A stretch of 64,000 bases of DNA from Pseudomonas canadensis. Lineage in GTDB: Bacteria; Pseudomonadota; Gammaproteobacteria; Pseudomonadales; Pseudomonadaceae. Below, one piece after another: positions 9,474-18,112 of the stretch (the stretch's first letter is position 1; each line of letters starts with the position of its first letter). A program made the translations under genes and the position numbers. The stretch covers positions 982,009-1,046,008 of the forward strand of contig NZ_AYTD01000013.1 of the NCBI RefSeq assembly GCF_000503215.1, read 5' to 3'. Under the pieces are notes generated by a model. That model was not told the DNA's origin. It searched no databases and saw only the letters and a list, made by a program, of their open reading frames with translations.

Positions 9474-10103
9474 TTACTTGCTAGCGGTAACCGTCGTCGG
9501 GGCCATGGCGAGTGCGCGCTTGGCTTCGATGAAGGTTTTGCTCCAGTAGCTGTCACCCAGGTTGTCGACTCGGACACCGCCACTGCGACGGCTGCTGGAG
9601 TGGATAAACTGGTTATCGCCCAGGTAAATACCGGCATGGCTTACACGACCACGACCCGCTGTACTGAAGAAAAGCAGATCACCCGGCTTGAGGTTGTTGC
9701 GCGCGACCAACGGTGCATCCACGTTGATCATTTCGCGGGTGGAGCGCGGCAGATTCATGCCCGCTTCTTCGCGAAACAGGTAGCCGATAAAACCGCTGCA
9801 GTCGAAACCGGCTTCAGAGGTGCCGCCGAAACGGTAACGGGTACCGATCAGGGACATGCCGCGTTCGAGGATGCTGTCGGCAAGAACTGGAAGCTGGTAA
9901 GGCTTGCTACCGGAGAAATTGGCCAGTTCTTTTTCCGTTGCCAGCTCTTCTTCATAAACAGAAGCAGACTGTGCAGCAACGAATTTTGCCTGATTTTGAA
10001 CCTGTGGTTTTTGCTGTTCTGCCACCTGTTGAGGGTGGGAGGCGCAACCAAACAACAGGGTAACGAGTGCGAGGGGCACGAGGGGTGCGAAGCGATTTAG
10101 CAT
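9474..10103 (-). CDS. NlpC/P60 family peptidoglycan endopeptidase, lipoprotein (second copy)
   Basis: A 209-residue protein with a signal peptide ending in LLFGC (Cys20), a linker of about 60 residues rich in Gln and Glu, and a C-terminal NlpC/P60 domain. The catalytic set is Cys102 in FDCSG, His156 in SHAGIYLG and His168. The domain is clearly related to the neighbour at 8793-9329 but has a longer linker. An in-frame GTG at 10109 would add two residues; the ATG at 10103 is preferred. Likely a murein endopeptidase anchored to the outer membrane. Confidence 0.88.
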   Translation of the reverse strand: MLNRFAPLVPLALVTLLFGCASHPQQVAEQQKPQVQNQAKFVAAQSASVYEEELATEKELANFSGSKPYQLPVLADSILERGMSLIGTRYRFGGTSEAGFDCSGFIGYLFREEAGMNLPRSTREMINVDAPLVARNNLKPGDLLFFSTAGRGRVSHAGIYLGDNQFIHSSSRRSGGVRVDNLGDSYWSKTFIEAKRALAMAPTTVTASK

Positions 10104-10316
10104 GGGCACGACCGTGGCTGATATGTAAAGAAGACGAGACTATGCCCTCTATCACATCGATTTGCAAATTCAATCGTGATCTATGTGACTTCTTGTTTGG
10201 ACTATGACATCTAAGCCCTTAACACCCTATATCTGCCTTTTGCGTAGCCAAACCGGCTCAAACGCAGGTTTTCTGGCGCCTGGAATTTGCCGAAAGCCGT
10301 GAAAACAGCTGGCTGG

Positions 10317-11021
10317 CTACCAACCCAAGGTTTCTTTCAAGAAGGGAATCGTCAGCTTGCGCTGGGCCTGCAAGGAAGCCTGATCGAGCTGTTCGAGCAG
10401 GTCGAACAACGCGCTCATGCTGCGCGTACCGCGGGTGAGAATAAAATGCCCGACTTCGTCGGTGAGGTGCAGGCCGCGACGGGATGCGCGCAGTTGCAAG
10501 GCACGCAGTTTGTCTTCGTCGGACAGCGGGCGCATTTGGAAGATCAGCGCCAGAGTCATGCGCGACTTGAGGTCGGCCAGCTTGATCGGCAACTCGCGCG
10601 GCGAGGTGGACGCGGCAATCAGCAGGCGCCGGCCACTGTCACGCAAGCGGTTGAATAAGTGAAAAAGCGCCTCTTCCCACTCTGCCTTGCCAGCGATGGC
10701 TTGCAGATCGTCCAGGCACACCAACTCGTACTGCTCAAGATGGTCGAAGATGCCGATTCCGCGATCCATCAGCTCAGCCAAGGGCAGGTAAACCGCCGGT
10801 TCGCCCATCTGCTCGAAACGCAAGCACGCGGCCTGTAACAGGTGGGTACGCCCTACGCCGTGCTTGCCCCACAGATAGATCAGGCTTTCGGTCCACCCGG
10901 CGTCGGCTTCGCAGAGCCGCTCGACATAGCCGAGTGCAGCGGCATTGGCGCCTGGGTAGTAGTTGATAAAGGTGGCGTCGTCACGCAGACGCACACCCAA
11001 GGGCAGCTGAATCGGTTTCAT
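10317..11021 (-). CDS. hda: DnaA regulatory inactivator Hda
   Basis: A 234-residue AAA+ protein related to the DnaA ATPase domain. The N-terminus has the beta-clamp binding motif QLPLG at residues 5-9. The P-loop region reads GKHGVGRTHLLQAA and the Walker B region CLDDLQAI. With the DNA-loaded sliding clamp, Hda stimulates DnaA-ATP hydrolysis and so prevents over-initiation. Length and motif order fit Hda, and it lacks the DNA-binding domain IV of DnaA. Confidence 0.93.
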   Translation of the reverse strand: MKPIQLPLGVRLRDDATFINYYPGANAAALGYVERLCEADAGWTESLIYLWGKHGVGRTHLLQAACLRFEQMGEPAVYLPLAELMDRGIGIFDHLEQYELVCLDDLQAIAGKAEWEEALFHLFNRLRDSGRRLLIAASTSPRELPIKLADLKSRMTLALIFQMRPLSDEDKLRALQLRASRRGLHLTDEVGHFILTRGTRSMSALFDLLEQLDQASLQAQRKLTIPFLKETLGW

Positions 11022-11189
11022 GCTGACTGAACGGCTCCAAACGAACCGTTAGTGGCCTCTGTGTAAAGTTTGCAAAGTTTATACCCGTGACGCCGGGCGC
11101 ACAATGCAACAGACCCCAAGCAAAATCAAAGGTTTGCGTTAACTTGTTGGATTTACGCAGATTGTTTGACGCCCCAGCTTCAGAAACAA

Positions 11190-11213
11190 CAAACCCGGCC
11201 TGGGCCGGGTTTG
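11190..11213 (-). terminator. Hairpin terminator after the AI-2E family gene
   Basis: AAACCCGGCC and GGCCGGGTTT pair around a two-base loop, with TTTGTTGTTTC following on the minus strand. It lies 12 bases beyond the stop codon of the gene ending at 11225. Confidence 0.75.
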
Positions 11214-11224
11214 TTGCAGAGGGA

Positions 11225-12298
11225 TTACAGATCGGGGTCTTCAACCCCCGTATACACATCCGAATCCTTATACAAATCGTGTACATGGCGCACCAGTACC
11301 ATGATCACCGCCGCCACCGGCAGCGCCAGCAAGATACCCGTAAAGCCAAACAGCTCACCGCCCGCCAGGATCGCAAAGATCACTGCCACCGGGTGCAGGC
11401 CGATTCGATCACCCACCAGCAACGGCGTCAGCACCATGCCTTCGAGGGCCTGGCCGACCATGAACACCGCTACAATCCCCAGCATCGGGTAGAGGTCGCC
11501 GCCAAACTGGAACAGCCCCGCCACCAATGCCGCGCCGATACCGATCACAAAGCCCATATACGGCACGATTGCGGCAAGGCCGGCAATCAGGCCGATCAAC
11601 AGGCCCAGCTCCAGGCCGATGGCCATCAAGCCAGCGGCGTAGATGATCCCCAGGGCCAGCATCACCAGCAATTGGCCGCGCACAAAGGCGCCAAGCACTT
11701 CATGACACTCCTCGGCCAGAGACACGATGCGCTCTTCGCGATTACGCGGCAACAGGCTGCGAATCTTGGCCATCATGATGTCCCAGTCGCGCAGCAGGTA
11801 GAACGCCACTACCGGGATCAGCACCAGGTTGGTCAGCCAGCCGATCAACGCCAGGCTCGACGCCGTGGCCTGACTGAGGACCACACCGACGATATCGGTG
11901 GTCTGCCCCATATGCTCGCTGATGGCCGCCTTGACCTTGTCGAACTTCCAGAAGCCATCCGACAACCCCAACTTCGCCTGCGCCCACGGCATCGCTGTGT
12001 GCTGCAACCAATCGAGCATCTGCGGTGCCAGCTCATACAGGCGGAACAGTTGCTTGGCCAACATCGGCACCAGCACCAGCACCAACGCCGTGATGATCAA
12101 GGTAAACAGGGCGAACACTGCCACTACGCCCCAGGTTCGCGACAACCCGGCTTTTTCCAGGCGATCCACCACCGGATCGAACAGATAGGCCAGCAGCAAC
12201 GCAACCAGGAACGGCGTCAGGATCGAATGCAGCAGGAACACAAACGCGCACAGCAGGACAATCCCGCCTAGCCACACCCAACGACGCGTATCGGCCAT
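11225..12298 (-). CDS. AI-2E family transporter (PerM-like integral membrane protein)
   Basis: A 357-residue polytopic membrane protein. Hydrophobic segments occur near the N-terminus (two or three) and in a cluster at the C-terminal half, which includes GLAAIVPYMGFVIGIGAALV and LTPLLVGDRIGLHPVAVIFAI, both typical of the AI-2E/PerM family. ATG 12298 follows GGTGGAG at good spacing; a GTG at 12310 is possible. Members are secondary transporters with varied or unknown substrates, so a role in autoinducer-2 transport should not be assumed. In pseudomonads it usually neighbours hda, as here. Confidence 0.88.
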   Translation of the reverse strand: MADTRRWVWLGGIVLLCAFVFLLHSILTPFLVALLLAYLFDPVVDRLEKAGLSRTWGVVAVFALFTLIITALVLVLVPMLAKQLFRLYELAPQMLDWLQHTAMPWAQAKLGLSDGFWKFDKVKAAISEHMGQTTDIVGVVLSQATASSLALIGWLTNLVLIPVVAFYLLRDWDIMMAKIRSLLPRNREERIVSLAEECHEVLGAFVRGQLLVMLALGIIYAAGLMAIGLELGLLIGLIAGLAAIVPYMGFVIGIGAALVAGLFQFGGDLYPMLGIVAVFMVGQALEGMVLTPLLVGDRIGLHPVAVIFAILAGGELFGFTGILLALPVAAVIMVLVRHVHDLYKDSDVYTGVEDPDL

Positions 12299-12330
12299 AA
12301 ACCACTCCACCTATATAAAGAAGAAAACTG

Positions 12331-13371
12331 CTACCAACGAAAACGCAGTTGCGCCTGAGGTTCGGGAGCAACCGCAGGCTGAGTGCCGTCTACTACAGGC
12401 TGCTGGACCGGCGCTTCACCTGCGGGAATCTCCTGCAATTTGGCCAGGCTCAACTGGGTACGCAATTGATCGGCACTGCCATTGACGCGGTACACGATGC
12501 GATTGCCATCGACTAACTGCGGCTGACCGCCAAACGGCTCCAGCAGATGACCCAGTGCGGCATAACGCTCCAAGGTCATGCCCTGCACTTCCAGCAATTG
12601 TTCGGTGCTCACGCCGGGTTTGACCGCAAAGCGTGGCGCGAGCTTTTGGCTGACCGCCAGCATCACCGCGTCGGCCACAGCGCCGGTGTCGGCCCCTTGC
12701 ACGGTGCCCTGCTCGCTCTTGTCGCCCAGCCACAGGCGCCATTTGGCTTGCCATTGGCTGCCTTCCTGGCGCGCATGCACGGCCAGCAAAGCGTCGGCGC
12801 CGTAACGCTCGGAAGCGGCGCGCAATGGCGTGGCATCAGCACTTTCCAGGTTCGGTGCGGTGGCGACCACCTGCTCATCCAGGTCGCCCAGCGGCAGGCG
12901 CAGCGGCAAGCCACGGTGTTGCGCGGCACGGCGCAGCGCCTGGGCGACGGTCTGACCATCACCCACCAGGCTGCTGCCTTCGGTGGAGTCGTTCAGCCAC
13001 CAGCCAAGGATCGACGGCCGATTGCTGCCCCAGATCGACAAGCCCGCTTCGCGCAGGACGCGATCAGTGCTTACCGGGTCGAAATCCACTTGCAGGCTTT
13101 CCGGCGGGCCGGCGTCGTAGCCGTACTGGCTGATGATTTGTTGCGGATCTTTACGAACGGCCGCCAAACCTGGGCCCTCGGCGGCCTTGGCGTCGCCGGT
13201 CAGGCGGATCACCAGGGTCTGCACTGCACGCTGGGTGGCCTGGTCGCGCTCTTGGGGCGACTGGCTGCTGACGGGTTCGAGTACTTGATAAAGGCCATTG
13301 AGGGTTTCGGCATGACTCGCCAGGCTGACCAACGACAAGCAGCCTACAAAGAAGAATTTACACAGACGCAT
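12331..13371 (-). CDS. DUF2066 domain-containing exported protein
   Basis: A 346-residue protein with a signal peptide ending around SLASHA. The body fits DUF2066: an early block ETLNGLYQVLEPV with QRAVQTLVIRLTGDAKA, then a conserved VDFDPVSTDRVLREAGLSIWGSNRPSILGW. It is probably periplasmic, and its function is unknown. It is 32 bases upstream of the AI-2E gene and likely co-transcribed with it, an arrangement commonly seen in pseudomonads. The start at 13371 is preferred over an in-frame codon at 13461 because it gives a clean signal peptide. Confidence 0.82.
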   Translation of the reverse strand: MRLCKFFFVGCLSLVSLASHAETLNGLYQVLEPVSSQSPQERDQATQRAVQTLVIRLTGDAKAAEGPGLAAVRKDPQQIISQYGYDAGPPESLQVDFDPVSTDRVLREAGLSIWGSNRPSILGWWLNDSTEGSSLVGDGQTVAQALRRAAQHRGLPLRLPLGDLDEQVVATAPNLESADATPLRAASERYGADALLAVHARQEGSQWQAKWRLWLGDKSEQGTVQGADTGAVADAVMLAVSQKLAPRFAVKPGVSTEQLLEVQGMTLERYAALGHLLEPFGGQPQLVDGNRIVYRVNGSADQLRTQLSLAKLQEIPAGEAPVQQPVVDGTQPAVAPEPQAQLRFRW

Positions 13372-13713
13372 GGAAGATTCCCGAACGACAAATTTAGCGG
13401 CTGGAACAGACCGCGTGAACTCGGTTTGCCAAGGCTGTGACCACGGCGACCGATAAAACATTCACAGGGTCTTGGTAAGTTTTCGTACTGTCACAACGCT
13501 AGCGCAGTAAAGGCTATACCTTAATACGCGCCAAAGCAGACCCGATTAGCATTTTTTTAACGCCATATGCCCCTGCCCGTCGGCCCGAGGATGGCCGCTG
13601 CCCCTCAAGCCTGATAAAATCGCGCGCCTTCGCAGACCGTCAACGGCGTGGCCTTTATAAAAGCCCCCGCCCGCTCGGTCGTTACCCCTGAATCCCCCCT
13701 AAAGGCCTGGATC
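13372..13713. promoter_or_regulatory. Intergenic region between the divergent DUF2066 gene and purM
   Basis: This 342-base stretch holds no convincing gene. It must carry the promoters for the divergent genes on each side. A TAAAAT at 13615-13620 could be a -10 element for purM, but no clear -35 was recognised. I see no purine riboswitch and could not identify a PurR-type operator with confidence. Confidence 0.4.
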
Positions 13714-14772
13714 ATGAGCAAGCAACCCTCCCTGAGCTACAAGGACGCCGGTGTAGACATCGACGCCGGTGAAGCATTGGTCGAACGCATCAAGAGCGTC
13801 GCCAAGCGCACTGCGCGCCCCGAAGTCATGGGCGGCCTGGGCGGTTTTGGCGCCCTCTGCGAAATCCCGGCCGGCTACAAGCAGCCTGTCCTGGTGTCCG
13901 GCACCGACGGCGTGGGCACCAAGCTGCGCCTGGCACTGAACCTGAACAAGCACGACACCATTGGTATCGACCTGGTTGCCATGTGCGTCAATGACCTGGT
14001 GGTGTGCGGCGCAGAGCCGCTGTTCTTCCTGGACTACTACGCCACCGGCAAGCTGAACGTGGACACCGCTGCACAAGTGGTGACCGGTATCGGCGCTGGC
14101 TGCGAGCTGTCGGGTTGCTCCCTGGTCGGCGGCGAAACCGCTGAAATGCCAGGCATGTACGAAGGCGAAGACTACGACCTGGCCGGCTTCTGCGTCGGCG
14201 TCGTGGAAAAAGCCGAAATCATCGACGGCTCCAAGGTTGCCGCCGGTGACGCCCTGCTGGCCCTGCCTTCTTCCGGCCCGCACTCCAACGGTTACTCGCT
14301 GATCCGCAAGATCATCGAAGTGTCCGGCGCCGAGATCGAGAACACCCAACTCGACGGCAAGCCGCTGACCGACCTGCTGATGGCCCCGACCCGCATCTAC
14401 GTCAAGCCTCTGCTCAAGCTGATCAAGGACACTGGCGCCGTCAAGGCCATGGCCCACATCACCGGCGGCGGCCTGCTGGACAACATCCCGCGCGTGCTGC
14501 CAAAAGGCGCCCAGGCCATCGTTGACGTGGCCAGCTGGCAGCGTCCGGCAGTATTCGACTGGCTGCAAGAGAAAGGCAACGTCGACGAAACCGAGATGCA
14601 CCGCGTGCTGAACTGCGGCGTAGGCATGGTCATCTGCGTGGCGCAAGAGCACGTTGAAACCGCGCTGAACGTCCTGCGTGAAGCTGGCGAGCAGCCTTGG
14701 GTCATCGGTCAGATCGCCACTGCCGCCGAAGGCGCGGCCCAGGTCGAACTGAAGAACCTCAAGGCTCACTGA
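13714..14772 (+). CDS. purM: Phosphoribosylformylglycinamidine cyclo-ligase
   Basis: A 352-residue AIR synthetase, fifth step of purine synthesis, closing the imidazole ring of FGAM with ATP. Family blocks are [20 protein letters not shown] at the N-terminus, [25 protein letters not shown], and [20 protein letters not shown]. The ATG at 13714 gives [13 protein letters not shown], the normal start; the frame is open further upstream. Its stop overlaps the purN start by one base, the common purMN arrangement. Confidence 0.96.
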   Translation: MSKQPSLSYKDAGVDIDAGEALVERIKSVAKRTARPEVMGGLGGFGALCEIPAGYKQPVLVSGTDGVGTKLRLALNLNKHDTIGIDLVAMCVNDLVVCGAEPLFFLDYYATGKLNVDTAAQVVTGIGAGCELSGCSLVGGETAEMPGMYEGEDYDLAGFCVGVVEKAEIIDGSKVAAGDALLALPSSGPHSNGYSLIRKIIEVSGAEIENTQLDGKPLTDLLMAPTRIYVKPLLKLIKDTGAVKAMAHITGGGLLDNIPRVLPKGAQAIVDVASWQRPAVFDWLQEKGNVDETEMHRVLNCGVGMVICVAQEHVETALNVLREAGEQPWVIGQIATAAEGAAQVELKNLKAH

Positions 14773-15422
14773 TGCCTGAGACCTGTGATGTCGTGGTGCT
14801 GCTTTCCGGCACCGGCAGTAACTTGCAGGCCCTGATCGACAGCACGCGCACCGGCGACAGCCCGGTGCGCATTGCTGCGGTGATCTCCAACCGCAGCGAC
14901 GCCTACGGCCTGCAACGCGCCAGGGACGCGGGCATCGACACCCGCTCGCTGGATCACAAGGCTTTCGACGGTCGCGAGGCCTTCGACAGCGCCTTGATCG
15001 AACTGATCGACGCCTTCAACCCCAAACTCGTGGTACTCGCCGGTTTCATGCGCATCCTCAGCGCTGACTTCGTGCGGCATTACGCAGGGCGCCTGCTCAA
15101 TATCCACCCTTCCCTGCTGCCCAAATACAAAGGCATGCACACGCACCAGCGTGCGCTCGATGCCGGCGACAGCGAGCACGGCTGCAGCGTGCACTTTGTC
15201 ACCGAGGAACTCGATGGCGGGCCTCTGGTCGTACAGGCAGTGGTTCCGGTAGAGTCTGACGACTCGGCGCAGACGCTTGCGCAACGGGTTCACACCCAGG
15301 AACACAGGATTTACCCGCTGGCGGTGCGCTGGTTTGCCGAGGGGCGGTTGATTCTTGGCGACCAGGGTGCATTATTGGACGGTCAGTTACTCGCGGCCAG
15401 CGGCCACTTGATTCGAACCTAG
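14772..15422 (+). CDS. purN: Phosphoribosylglycinamide formyltransferase
   Basis: A 216-residue folate-dependent GAR transformylase, third step of purine synthesis. LLSGTGSNLQAL near the N-terminus binds the phosphoribosyl substrate. NIHPSLLPKYKGMHTH carries the catalytic Asn and His, and HFVTEELDGGPLV carries the catalytic Asp. Translationally coupled to purM by overlap of stop and start. Confidence 0.96.
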   Translation: MPETCDVVVLLSGTGSNLQALIDSTRTGDSPVRIAAVISNRSDAYGLQRARDAGIDTRSLDHKAFDGREAFDSALIELIDAFNPKLVVLAGFMRILSADFVRHYAGRLLNIHPSLLPKYKGMHTHQRALDAGDSEHGCSVHFVTEELDGGPLVVQAVVPVESDDSAQTLAQRVHTQEHRIYPLAVRWFAEGRLILGDQGALLDGQLLAASGHLIRT

Positions 15423-15430
15423 GAGATTTT

Positions 15431-16144
15431 ATGCGTCGCGCTTTGCTCTTCGCTTTTGCGCTGTTCGCCTTGCCAACGGTGCAAGCAGCAGACCTTCACC
15501 CTTTCTCCGTCAGCTACACCGCCGACTGGAAACAGTTGCCCATGAGTGGCTCGGCTGAACGCAGCCTGGCCAAGAATGGCGATGGCACCTGGACCTTGAA
15601 CTTCAAGGCTTCCATGATGATCGCCAGCCTCACCGAAACCAGCGTGATCCTGTTTGACAAGGACGCCCTGCAACCGAAGAGCTACACCTTCGAGCGCGGT
15701 GGCCTGGGCAAGGCGAAGAAGATCAACCTGGACTTCGACCAGACCGCCAAGAAAGTCACCGGCTTTGAAAACAAGGACGCGGTCAACGTGCCCCTGCAAA
15801 GCGGTATGCTCGACAAGTCGACCTACCAGTTGGCCCTGCAGCGCGATGTGGCGGCCGGCAAGAAGAGCATGAGCTACAACGTGGTGGAAGGCACCGACGT
15901 CGACACCTACGACTTCCGCGTGATTGGCCCGGAAAAGGTCCAGACCAAGGTGGGCTCCATCGACGCGATCAAGGTCGAGCGCGTGCGTGACCCGACTCAG
16001 AGCAAGCGCATCACCCAGATGTGGTTTGCCAAGGACCAGGGCGGCATCCTGGTTGCCCTGCGTCAGGTGGAAACCGATGGCAAGGAATACAACATCATGC
16101 TGCAGGACGGTACCGTTGACGGTAAGGCTGTCAAAGGTAGCTGA
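15431..16144 (+). CDS. DUF3108 domain-containing exported protein
   Basis: A 237-residue protein with a signal peptide (MRRALLFAFALFALPTVQAA) and a DUF3108-like beta-rich body, including FSVSYTADWKQLPMSGSAER and the C-terminal MWFAKDQGGILVALRQVETDG. Function is unknown; probably periplasmic. It begins eight bases after purN behind GGAG, so it shares the purMN transcript, and it is followed by a strong terminator. Confidence 0.85.
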   Translation: MRRALLFAFALFALPTVQAADLHPFSVSYTADWKQLPMSGSAERSLAKNGDGTWTLNFKASMMIASLTETSVILFDKDALQPKSYTFERGGLGKAKKINLDFDQTAKKVTGFENKDAVNVPLQSGMLDKSTYQLALQRDVAAGKKSMSYNVVEGTDVDTYDFRVIGPEKVQTKVGSIDAIKVERVRDPTQSKRITQMWFAKDQGGILVALRQVETDGKEYNIMLQDGTVDGKAVKGS

Positions 16145-16160
16145 TAGGTAACTGGAACAA

Positions 16161-16189
16161 AGAGCCTCGCGAATGCGGGGCTTTTTTTC
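16161..16189 (+). terminator. Rho-independent terminator of the purMN operon
   Basis: AGCCTCGC and GCGGGGCT pair across a GAAT loop, followed by seven T. It lies 17 bases after the DUF3108 stop codon. Confidence 0.88.
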
Positions 16190-16408
16190 GCCTGTCGATT
16201 GGGTTCCACCCTGACGCGAACATGAAACTTTTGTCATAAAACTCAGCGCCCTGCGACGCAATGTCGCGATTTACGCGGCCTGCAGGACTGTTGCATTTGC
16301 TGCAATGAATTGTTGCGCGAAAAGTCGGTTTACTTAGCAAGCTAACAAATCATATAACAAAGGCCTGCGACGACTTGCCGCAGATCCACCAGAGATTGGA
16401 GCAAGCAG

Positions 16409-16597
16409 ATGACTGTAAAAGTAACTGAACGCGACGACGAACATATGTCCCACGAAGCACTGGGCCATGGGATTCACATCTGGGATGTACACCAACAAGA
16501 CCTGTTGGTCGGCATGTTTCACAACGAGAGCGACGCTCATAATTATAAAAACGAGCTCGAAGCCCTTGAGATGAGACGCCAGGCGCAAGGCTCCTGA
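16409..16597 (+). CDS. Small conserved hypothetical protein (62 residues)
   Basis: A 62-residue acidic, His-rich protein (GHGIHIWDVHQQ, MFHNESDAHNYKNELEALE) with no signal peptide or membrane segment. A ribosome site GGAG lies 10 bases before the ATG, and a terminator follows at 16656, so it looks like a real single-gene unit. I do not recognise the family. The upstream 264 bases contain an AT-rich promoter-like region, including TTTACTTAGCAAGC. Confidence 0.7.
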   Translation: MTVKVTERDDEHMSHEALGHGIHIWDVHQQDLLVGMFHNESDAHNYKNELEALEMRRQAQGS

Positions 16598-16655
16598 GAC
16601 TCTGAAATTCGGCAGGCATCCAGCCCCACACAGCAGTTGGATTGCCTGCAAACAA

Positions 16656-16680
16656 AAACCCCGCCTTTTGAGCGGGGTTT
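16656..16680. terminator. Bidirectional hairpin terminator
   Basis: AAACCCCGC and GCGGGGTTT pair around CTTTTGA, with T-rich sequence on the right and A-rich sequence on the left. It sits between the small plus-strand gene and the DUF2058 gene ending at 16696, and could serve both. Confidence 0.85.
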
Positions 16681-16695
16681 GTTGTTTCTACAGCC

Positions 16696-17241
16696 TTACC
16701 ACATCAGATCATCCGGGATCTGGTAGGCCGCGTACGGATCATCCTCGTCCGGCACCTGGCTCTCCGTCAGGATATTGAGCTGCACGATACGCTCCGGTGC
16801 GCGCTCCTGGATCTTCAGCGCCGCCTCGCGCGGGATCACCTCGTAGCCGCCGCCGTGGTGCACGATAGCCAGGGAGCCGTTGCTCAGCTTGTTGCGCATC
16901 AGGGTGTTGACCGACAGGCGCTTGACCTTCTTGTCATCCACGAAGTTGTAGTAGTCCTCAGTGGTCAGCTTGGGCAGCCGCGAAGTCTCGATCAGTTGCT
17001 TGACCTGGGCGGTGCGGGCCTTGGCCTCGGCTTTTTCCTGCTGCTGGCGGTTCAGTTCCTGGTCGCGCTTGACCTTCTCGGCGTGCGCCTCGGCCGCCAG
17101 GCGGGCCTGGGTGTCATCCGCCTCGATTTGGCCTTTGTGGACTAGGCGCTGCTGCTTCTGTTTCTCTTTGCCGACCTGCTTGGCCTGCTTTTGGTTGACC
17201 AGACCTGCTTTGAGCAACTGGTCGCGAAGGGAAAGGCTCAT
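16696..17241 (-). CDS. DUF2058 domain-containing protein (YaiL-like)
   Basis: A 181-residue protein with N-terminal MSLSLRDQLLKAGLVNQKQA, a long charged helical stretch rich in Lys, Gln and Glu (residues about 20-90, likely coiled coil), and a C-terminal block FVDDKKVKRLSVNTLMRNKL. This matches DUF2058, whose members are annotated as nucleoprotein or polynucleotide-associated proteins. Role unproven. It precedes mazG on the other side of a 25-base gap and may share its transcript. Confidence 0.85.
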   Translation of the reverse strand: MSLSLRDQLLKAGLVNQKQAKQVGKEKQKQQRLVHKGQIEADDTQARLAAEAHAEKVKRDQELNRQQQEKAEAKARTAQVKQLIETSRLPKLTTEDYYNFVDDKKVKRLSVNTLMRNKLSNGSLAIVHHGGGYEVIPREAALKIQERAPERIVQLNILTESQVPDEDDPYAAYQIPDDLMW

Positions 17242-17266
17242 GGTGCTTACTCACTTAGGCAACTGC

Positions 17267-18112
17267 TCAACCGCAGCTGGACACATTCTTTTCCTGACGT
17301 TTGGCTTCGCCCCACAGGGCGTCCATCGTTTCGAGGGTGCAATCTTCTATGGATTGGTGCGTATCGCGCAATGCCTGTTCGATAAATCGGAAGCGTCGTT
17401 CGAACTTGGCATTGGCGCCACGCAGCGCGGTTTCCGGGTCGACCTTGAGGTGACGGGCCAGGTTGACCGCCGCGAACAGCAGATCACCGACCTCATCGGC
17501 AATGGCCACCGAATCGTTGTCGGCCATGGCTTCGAGCACCTCATCCAGCTCTTCGCGCACGTTATCCACCACCGGCAGGGCCGACGGCCAGTCGAAGCCG
17601 ACCTGGCTGGCGCGCTTCTGCAATTTGGCGGCACGAGACAGGGACGGCAGCGCCGTGGGCACATCGTCCAGCAGGGAGAGCTGCTCCGGCGCATCGGATT
17701 TTTCCGCACGCTCCTCGGCCTTGATCTGCTCCCAGCGTTCCTTGACCTGTTCTTCACTCAGCTGCGGGATATCCAGCGGTGCATACAGATCGCCGGTAGG
17801 AAATACGTGCGGATGACGCCGGATCAGCTTGCGCGTGATGCTGTCGATCACACCGGCGAATTCGAAGCGCCCTTCTTCGCGCGCCAACTGGCTGTAATAC
17901 ACCACCTGGAACAGCAGGTCGCCCAGCTCGCCTTGCAGGTGATCGAAGTCGCCGCGCTCGATGGCGTCGGCCACTTCATAGGCTTCTTCCAGGGTGTGCG
18001 GGACGATGGTCGCGTAGGTTTGCTTGATGTCCCACGGGCACCCGTATTGCGGGTCCCGCAGGCGATTCATCAGGTGTAGCAGGTCTTCCAGCGAATACAT
18101 CGACTCACTCAT
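17267..18112 (-). CDS. mazG: Nucleoside triphosphate pyrophosphohydrolase MazG
   Basis: A 281-residue all-alpha NTP pyrophosphohydrolase with two MazG repeats. The first has LRDPQYGCPWDIKQT and EEAYEVADAIERGD with the metal-binding EExxE/ExxD acidic residues; the second has EELDEVLEAM and DEVGDLLFAAVNLAR. It hydrolyses NTPs to NMPs and pyrophosphate. It is four-base overlapped by the end of relA; mazG next to relA is a classical arrangement linked to limiting ppGpp effects. Confidence 0.94.
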   Translation of the reverse strand: MSESMYSLEDLLHLMNRLRDPQYGCPWDIKQTYATIVPHTLEEAYEVADAIERGDFDHLQGELGDLLFQVVYYSQLAREEGRFEFAGVIDSITRKLIRRHPHVFPTGDLYAPLDIPQLSEEQVKERWEQIKAEERAEKSDAPEQLSLLDDVPTALPSLSRAAKLQKRASQVGFDWPSALPVVDNVREELDEVLEAMADNDSVAIADEVGDLLFAAVNLARHLKVDPETALRGANAKFERRFRFIEQALRDTHQSIEDCTLETMDALWGEAKRQEKNVSSCG

